Source: Saccharothrix ecbatanensis (GTDB taxonomy: Bacteria; Actinomycetota; Actinomycetes; Mycobacteriales; Pseudonocardiaceae). Taken from it: 64,000 nt of DNA. This document shows positions 60,581 through 64,000 of this stretch, piece by piece. The stretch is taken from contig NZ_JACHMO010000001.1 of the NCBI RefSeq assembly GCF_014205015.1, positions 6,138,001 through 6,202,000 on the forward strand. The letters are read 5' to 3'. Every line of letters starts with the position of its first letter. Within the stretch, counting starts at the first letter, position 1. The notes under the pieces are model-generated. The model did no database searches and had not been told where the DNA came from. It saw only the letters and a program-made list of their open reading frames with translations. A program made the position numbers and the translations under genes.

Positions 60581-61741
60581 TCAGGTGCGGCGGACTTCAC
60601 GAAGTCTGGGTATCGCGGAGACCAACAGTGCGAGAAGAAGTCCGATGCCGAGGCACCACACCACGACCACGACGTCGAACAGGGTCAACGCCACCGCGCC
60701 GAACGCCAGCACGCCGGCCCACAAGTAGATCAACAGCACCGCGCGGCGCTGGGAGTGGCCGATCTCCAGCAGCCGGTGGTGCAGGTGCATCTTGTCCGCG
60801 GAGAACGGGCTCTCACCGCGCCGCGTTCGCCGGACCACGGCCATCAGCAGGTCGAGCATCGGCACGAACAGCACGGCGGCCACCACGACCAGCGGCGACA
60901 GCAAGCCGAGGACGTCGGTCGCGCGCACCGACTCGTAGTTGATCTTGCCGGAGGCGGAGACGGTGGACGCGGCGAGCATCAGGCCGATCAGCATCGACCC
61001 GGAGTCGCCCATGAAGATGCGGGCCGGGTTGAAGTTGTGCGGCAGGAAGCCCAGGCACGCCCCGGCCAGCGTGGCGGCGATCAGCGCGGGCGGGTACGCG
61101 CCAACGTCACCGCCGTTGTTGGACAGCAGGCCGATGGAGAACACGCAGGTGGCGGTGGCGGCGATGAGGCCGATGCCCGCGGCGAGGCCGTCCAGTCCGT
61201 CCACGAAGTTCATCGCGTTGATCATGGTCACGGCCAGCAGCACGCTCAGGATCGCGCCCTGGTTCTGGTCGAGCACCAGCAGCGAGCCGGTGCCCGCGCC
61301 GTCGTCACCCCACGGCACCCAGAAGTACAGCCACTGCAAGCCGAACAGCACCAGGATGCCCGCCGCGGTGACCTGGCCGGCGAGTTTCGTCAGGGAGTCC
61401 AGCTCGAACCGGTCGTCCAGCACGCCCACCAGGACGATCACGCCACCGCCCACGATCACCGCGTACGGGTCGTAGGAGAAGTCGAACGCCGAGCGCAGCA
61501 CCGGGAGCTGGTGCGCGAGCAACATGCCGCCCAGCACGCCGCCGTACATGGCGAGCCCGCCCATCCGGGGCATCGGCTTGACGTGCACGTCGCGTTGACG
61601 CGGGTACGCGACCGCGCCGATGCGGAACGCCAGCTTGCGCACCAGACCGACGAGCAGGAACGTCACGACCGCGGCGGTCAGCGCGACGAGCAGGTACTCC
61701 CGGACGGGGAGGACGTTGGACACGGCAGGCAACTGGCCCAC
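60581..61741 (-). CDS. wecA: WecA-type polyprenyl-phosphate GlcNAc-1-phosphate transferase
   Basis: 386 residues from GTG 61741. An 11-helix PNPT-family enzyme: PMPRMGGLAMYGGVLGG, NAMNFVDGLDGLAAG with the catalytic Asp pair, NFNPARIFMGDSGSMLIG and the cytoplasmic DKMHLHHRLLEIGHS. It transfers a sugar-1-phosphate from UDP to decaprenyl phosphate, and in mycobacteria the equivalent gene begins arabinogalactan linker synthesis. Its location between Sua5 and atpI matches mycobacteria. Confidence 0.94.
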   Translation of the reverse strand: MGQLPAVSNVLPVREYLLVALTAAVVTFLLVGLVRKLAFRIGAVAYPRQRDVHVKPMPRMGGLAMYGGVLGGMLLAHQLPVLRSAFDFSYDPYAVIVGGGVIVLVGVLDDRFELDSLTKLAGQVTAAGILVLFGLQWLYFWVPWGDDGAGTGSLLVLDQNQGAILSVLLAVTMINAMNFVDGLDGLAAGIGLIAATATCVFSIGLLSNNGGDVGAYPPALIAATLAGACLGFLPHNFNPARIFMGDSGSMLIGLMLAASTVSASGKINYESVRATDVLGLLSPLVVVAAVLFVPMLDLLMAVVRRTRRGESPFSADKMHLHHRLLEIGHSQRRAVLLIYLWAGVLAFGAVALTLFDVVVVVWCLGIGLLLALLVSAIPRLREVRRT

Positions 61742-61865
61742 GGAGGCTAGCCCCTCGGAGATGGGGTGTCGGGTGGGTCTTGCTGGACGGGATCGCGCTG
61801 TAGTGGATCCCGTCGGGGTGGTTCGGGCGACGGGACCACCACGCTACTCCGATCGGCAAGATCCA

Positions 61866-62516
61866 CTAGCGCGCGACCTCGACTTCGACGCCCAACGCCT
61901 TGGACACCTCGGCGAGCGGCACCGCGCCCTCGCGCAGCACCACCGGGTCGGGGCCGGTCAGGTCGACGATGGTGGAGGCGATGTTCTCCGCCGCCGAGCC
62001 GCCGTCCAGGTAGACGCCGACCTCCTCGCCCAGTTGGTCCCACGCTTCCTGCGCGGTGCCCGCGGGCGGGAAACCGGACTTGTTGGCGCTGGACACGGCC
62101 ATCGGGCCGACGTCGCGGAGCAGTTCGAGGGCGACCGGGTGCAGCGGCATCCGGAGCATCACCGTGCCGCGGGTGTGACCGAGGTCCCACGCCAGCGACG
62201 GCGCGTGCGGCAGGACGAGGGACAGCCCGCCGGGCCAGAACGCCTCGATCAGCGCGCGGGCCTGCCTGGGGACGCTGAGGACCAGACCGTCGATGGTGGT
62301 CCACGAGCCGACCAGCACCGGTACCGGCATGTCCGGACCGCGACCCTTGGCTTCCAGCAGGCCGCGGACGGCGGACGCGTCGAACGCGTCGCAGCCGATG
62401 CCGTAGACCGTGTCGGTGGGGAGGACCACGAGGCGCCCGGAGCGCACCGCGCTCGCGGCGGCGGAGAGGCCTGCCGCCCGGTCAGCCTGGACGCTGCAAT
62501 CGTAGACCGTGCTCAC
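61866..62516 (-). CDS. L-threonylcarbamoyladenylate synthase (Sua5/YrdC)
   Basis: 216 residues from GTG 62516. The YrdC-like fold has GRLVVLPTDTVYGIGCDAF, KGRGPDMPVPVLVG, WPGGLSLVLP and AVSSANKSGFPP. It makes threonylcarbamoyl-AMP for the t6A37 modification of ANN-decoding tRNAs. There is no C-terminal Sua5 domain, so it is the short form. TTGGAT 7 nt before the GTG is a weak leaderless -10. The order Sua5-wecA-atpI-atpB is as in mycobacteria. Confidence 0.93.
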   Translation of the reverse strand: MSTVYDCSVQADRAAGLSAAASAVRSGRLVVLPTDTVYGIGCDAFDASAVRGLLEAKGRGPDMPVPVLVGSWTTIDGLVLSVPRQARALIEAFWPGGLSLVLPHAPSLAWDLGHTRGTVMLRMPLHPVALELLRDVGPMAVSSANKSGFPPAGTAQEAWDQLGEEVGVYLDGGSAAENIASTIVDLTGPDPVVLREGAVPLAEVSKALGVEVEVAR

Positions 62517-62571
62517 CTTGCTGATCCAAGCACAGCGCGGTGGGGCGCAGCGGCGGAGGGCGCGGTGTAGG

Positions 62572-63225
62572 TCACGAACCGGGGCGGCGGAAGGCGGTTC
62601 CCGCGGCTGACCGCTCGTCCACGGCCCATTGCCGCTTGCGGTGCGCCATCACGAAGCCGAACACCAGTCCCCCGCCGACCAGCACGCCACCGGCGGTGAC
62701 GGCCGCGCTGCCCACCACGCTGCCGACGAACGGCAGGACGAGGACCGCGAGGCCCACGATCGCGGCCGTCCACACGTCCGGTTCGACCCAGCGCCACCGT
62801 TGCGCGCGGTCCAGTCGGTGGTGCAGGTCGGTGGCGAACGCGATCAGCTGCGGGTCCGGGCTCAGTGCGAGTATCTCGGTGGCGAGGGCGCGGCATTCGG
62901 CTGCTTGACGGCGGTTCGTCACGGCGAGGGCGCCGTCCGGCGTGATGTCGCGGATCTCGGTGGTGCGGGCGGCGAGTGCGATGGCGAGGTGGGTGCGCAG
63001 GAGGTCGTCGGCTCGCGGGCTGCCGCCGTGGTCGAGTTCGCCGCGCACCACTCCGGCGGCGATGTGCGCTCCGTGGCCGTCGGAGAGGGCCGCGCTGATC
63101 GCGGCGAGTGAGCGGGTGAGGCGGCCGCGGTCGAGTTCGGCGAAACCGGCGAGCTCCACCGGTGCGATGCGGGTGGCGAGCCACTCGCGGTGGTCGGCCC
63201 ACTCGTTCGGCCCATTGACACGCAT
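62572..63225 (-). CDS. Uncharacterised protein with C-terminal membrane hairpin
   Basis: 217 residues from ATG 63225. The soluble N-terminal region is helical and rich in Ala/Arg (HREWLATRIAPVELAGFAELDRGRLTRSLAAIS). Two membrane helices lie near the C-terminus (VWTAAIVGLAVLVLPFVGSVV and AVTAGGVLVGGGLVFGFVMA), followed by a basic tail. No domain recognised. Divergent from the gene at 63300 and 55 bp upstream of the Sua5 gene on the same strand. Confidence 0.7.
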   Translation of the reverse strand: MRVNGPNEWADHREWLATRIAPVELAGFAELDRGRLTRSLAAISAALSDGHGAHIAAGVVRGELDHGGSPRADDLLRTHLAIALAARTTEIRDITPDGALAVTNRRQAAECRALATEILALSPDPQLIAFATDLHHRLDRAQRWRWVEPDVWTAAIVGLAVLVLPFVGSVVGSAAVTAGGVLVGGGLVFGFVMAHRKRQWAVDERSAAGTAFRRPGS

Positions 63226-63299
63226 TGCCGACTCTCCGATTTACTCATCGGGCTGGAAATCGCCTCCAGGTTATCCCGTCACCCGGGGGAAAGGACGAG

Positions 63300-63974
63300 A
63301 TGGCGAATCCGCGGAAACCCGGCCGAAGGCAGGTCGCGGCCCTTCCCCTGGCGTTGTCGATCACCGCGGTCTACCTGGTGGTCGGCGGCGCGGCGGGCAC
63401 GCTGGCGCTGCAGGCGAAGTCCTCCGCACCCGTGCCGATCCCGTCCACCTCGTCGTCCCCGCTCCCTCGGATCACCACCACCACGCCCCCGGCCCCACCT
63501 GCCGCCGTGCCCACGTCCAGCACGCCCCCGGCGCTACCGGCGGGATTTCGCCTGGTAGAGGCTCCAGGAGGGCTGACGACCGCAGTGCCCGAGGGCTGGA
63601 CGATCAACACCGGCACCGTGGCCACGACCCTCGTGGCGACCGATCCGACGAACCCCCGCCGTGAGATCCGCCTGGGCGGCGCGCCCGTCACCGACCCGTC
63701 GACGACCCTGCTCGCCCGCATCACGGCGGCGGCCGTCGAACGCGAACAGGAGCCCGGCCACACCAGGCTGGCGCTGGCGGAGACCCGGATCCGCGAATTC
63801 CCCGCCGTGCGATGGGATTTCGAGGAGATCGTGGACGGCGTCGCCGAACGGGTGGCCGTCGCGTACTGGGAAACGGGCGGAATCGAGTACGTGGTCTACG
63901 CCGCCCGACCGGCCGAAGAGTGGCCGAAAACCCAATCCGACCTGAAAGTGCTCACCGACAACGCCCGCCCCTGA
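63300..63974 (+). CDS. Membrane-anchored extracytoplasmic protein
   Basis: 224 residues from ATG 63300 (AAGGACGAG upstream). A basic N-terminus (ANPRKPGRRQVAA) precedes one signal-anchor helix (LPLALSITAVYLVVGGAAGTL). A Pro/Thr/Ser linker (residues 45-85) leads to a mixed alpha/beta domain (RLVEAPGGLTTAVPEGWTI, VRWDFEEIVDGVAERVAVAYW). The domain resembles the fold of DUF-type surface proteins fused to serine/threonine kinase loci in actinobacteria. Function unknown. Confidence 0.75.
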   Translation: MANPRKPGRRQVAALPLALSITAVYLVVGGAAGTLALQAKSSAPVPIPSTSSSPLPRITTTTPPAPPAAVPTSSTPPALPAGFRLVEAPGGLTTAVPEGWTINTGTVATTLVATDPTNPRREIRLGGAPVTDPSTTLLARITAAAVEREQEPGHTRLALAETRIREFPAVRWDFEEIVDGVAERVAVAYWETGGIEYVVYAARPAEEWPKTQSDLKVLTDNARP

Positions 63975-64000
63975 TCGGGTCTCACGTACGGCGGGCGGTG

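Overview
The window is about 70% G+C, uses many GTG starts, and mixes Shine-Dalgarno-led with apparently leaderless genes. Gene content (NucS mismatch endonuclease, DUF3558 lipoproteins, a Wag31/DivIVA-like protein, SPW-repeat protein, DUF2550, the order Sua5-wecA-atpI-atpBEFHAGD) points to a high-GC actinobacterium, most likely of the Pseudonocardiaceae (Saccharothrix/Lentzea/Actinosynnema type). The genus is an inference. It looks like chromosomal core and near-core DNA: I see no transposase, integrase, prophage, CRISPR array or biosynthetic cluster.

Layout. 1-5.7 kb: mannoside-use locus with two tandem GH92 alpha-mannosidases (one cut by the window edge), a LacI regulator and a mannose-6-phosphate isomerase, with two near-identical 14-bp operators. 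5.7-13 kb: NmrA-type reductase and SnoaL-like gene divergent from a TetR gene across paired operators; a hypothetical gene; a secreted tripeptidyl aminopeptidase; a DevR/DevS-like two-component pair with a flavin-binding PPOX protein. 13-14 kb: a broken arylamine N-acetyltransferase and a membrane protein. 14-19.5 kb: meaB, thiolase, epimerase, TetR, SPW protein, crotonyl-CoA carboxylase/reductase. 19.5-25 kb: coiled-coil DivIVA-like protein, hydrolases, acetyltransferase, small genes, repeats. 25-32 kb: fused double 3-hydroxybutyryl-CoA dehydrogenase, dhaKLM, an IdeR-boxed siderophore-binding lipoprotein, aldehyde dehydrogenase. 32-36 kb: lipoproteins and a sodium:solute symporter. 36-39 kb: a Ro60/TROVE protein, a tRNA-like Y RNA, nucS. 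39-47.5 kb: Nudix, GNAT, enoyl-CoA hydratase, AraC, isochorismatase, ethylmalonyl-CoA mutase, sulfite-oxidase-like enzyme. 47.5-51.4 kb: murA, cobalamin adenosyltransferase, HxlR with a divergent dehydrogenase. 51.4-62.5 kb: DUF2550, atpC, an inverted IclR gene, atpD-G-A-H-F-E-B-I, wecA, Sua5. The end holds two uncharacterised proteins.

How it works together. Thiolase, double dehydrogenase, ccr, epimerase, ethylmalonyl-CoA mutase, MeaB and the adenosyltransferase make up most of the upper ethylmalonyl-CoA pathway, although the genes are spread over 35 kb. Five promoters, four of them in this set plus the aldehyde dehydrogenase, share an inverted repeat GTTAC-N6-GTAAC, suggesting one dispersed regulon.

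The most striking element is the stretch between nucS and the Ro60 gene. It folds as a circularly permuted tRNA (T arm, closed acceptor stem, D arm) on a long stem, which is the architecture known for bacterial Y RNAs of the YrlA type. Other notable points are an F1Fo operon whose atpC is cut off by an opposite-strand IclR gene, two 22-bp tandem-repeat arrays in convergent gaps, and eleven promoters spaced for leaderless transcripts.
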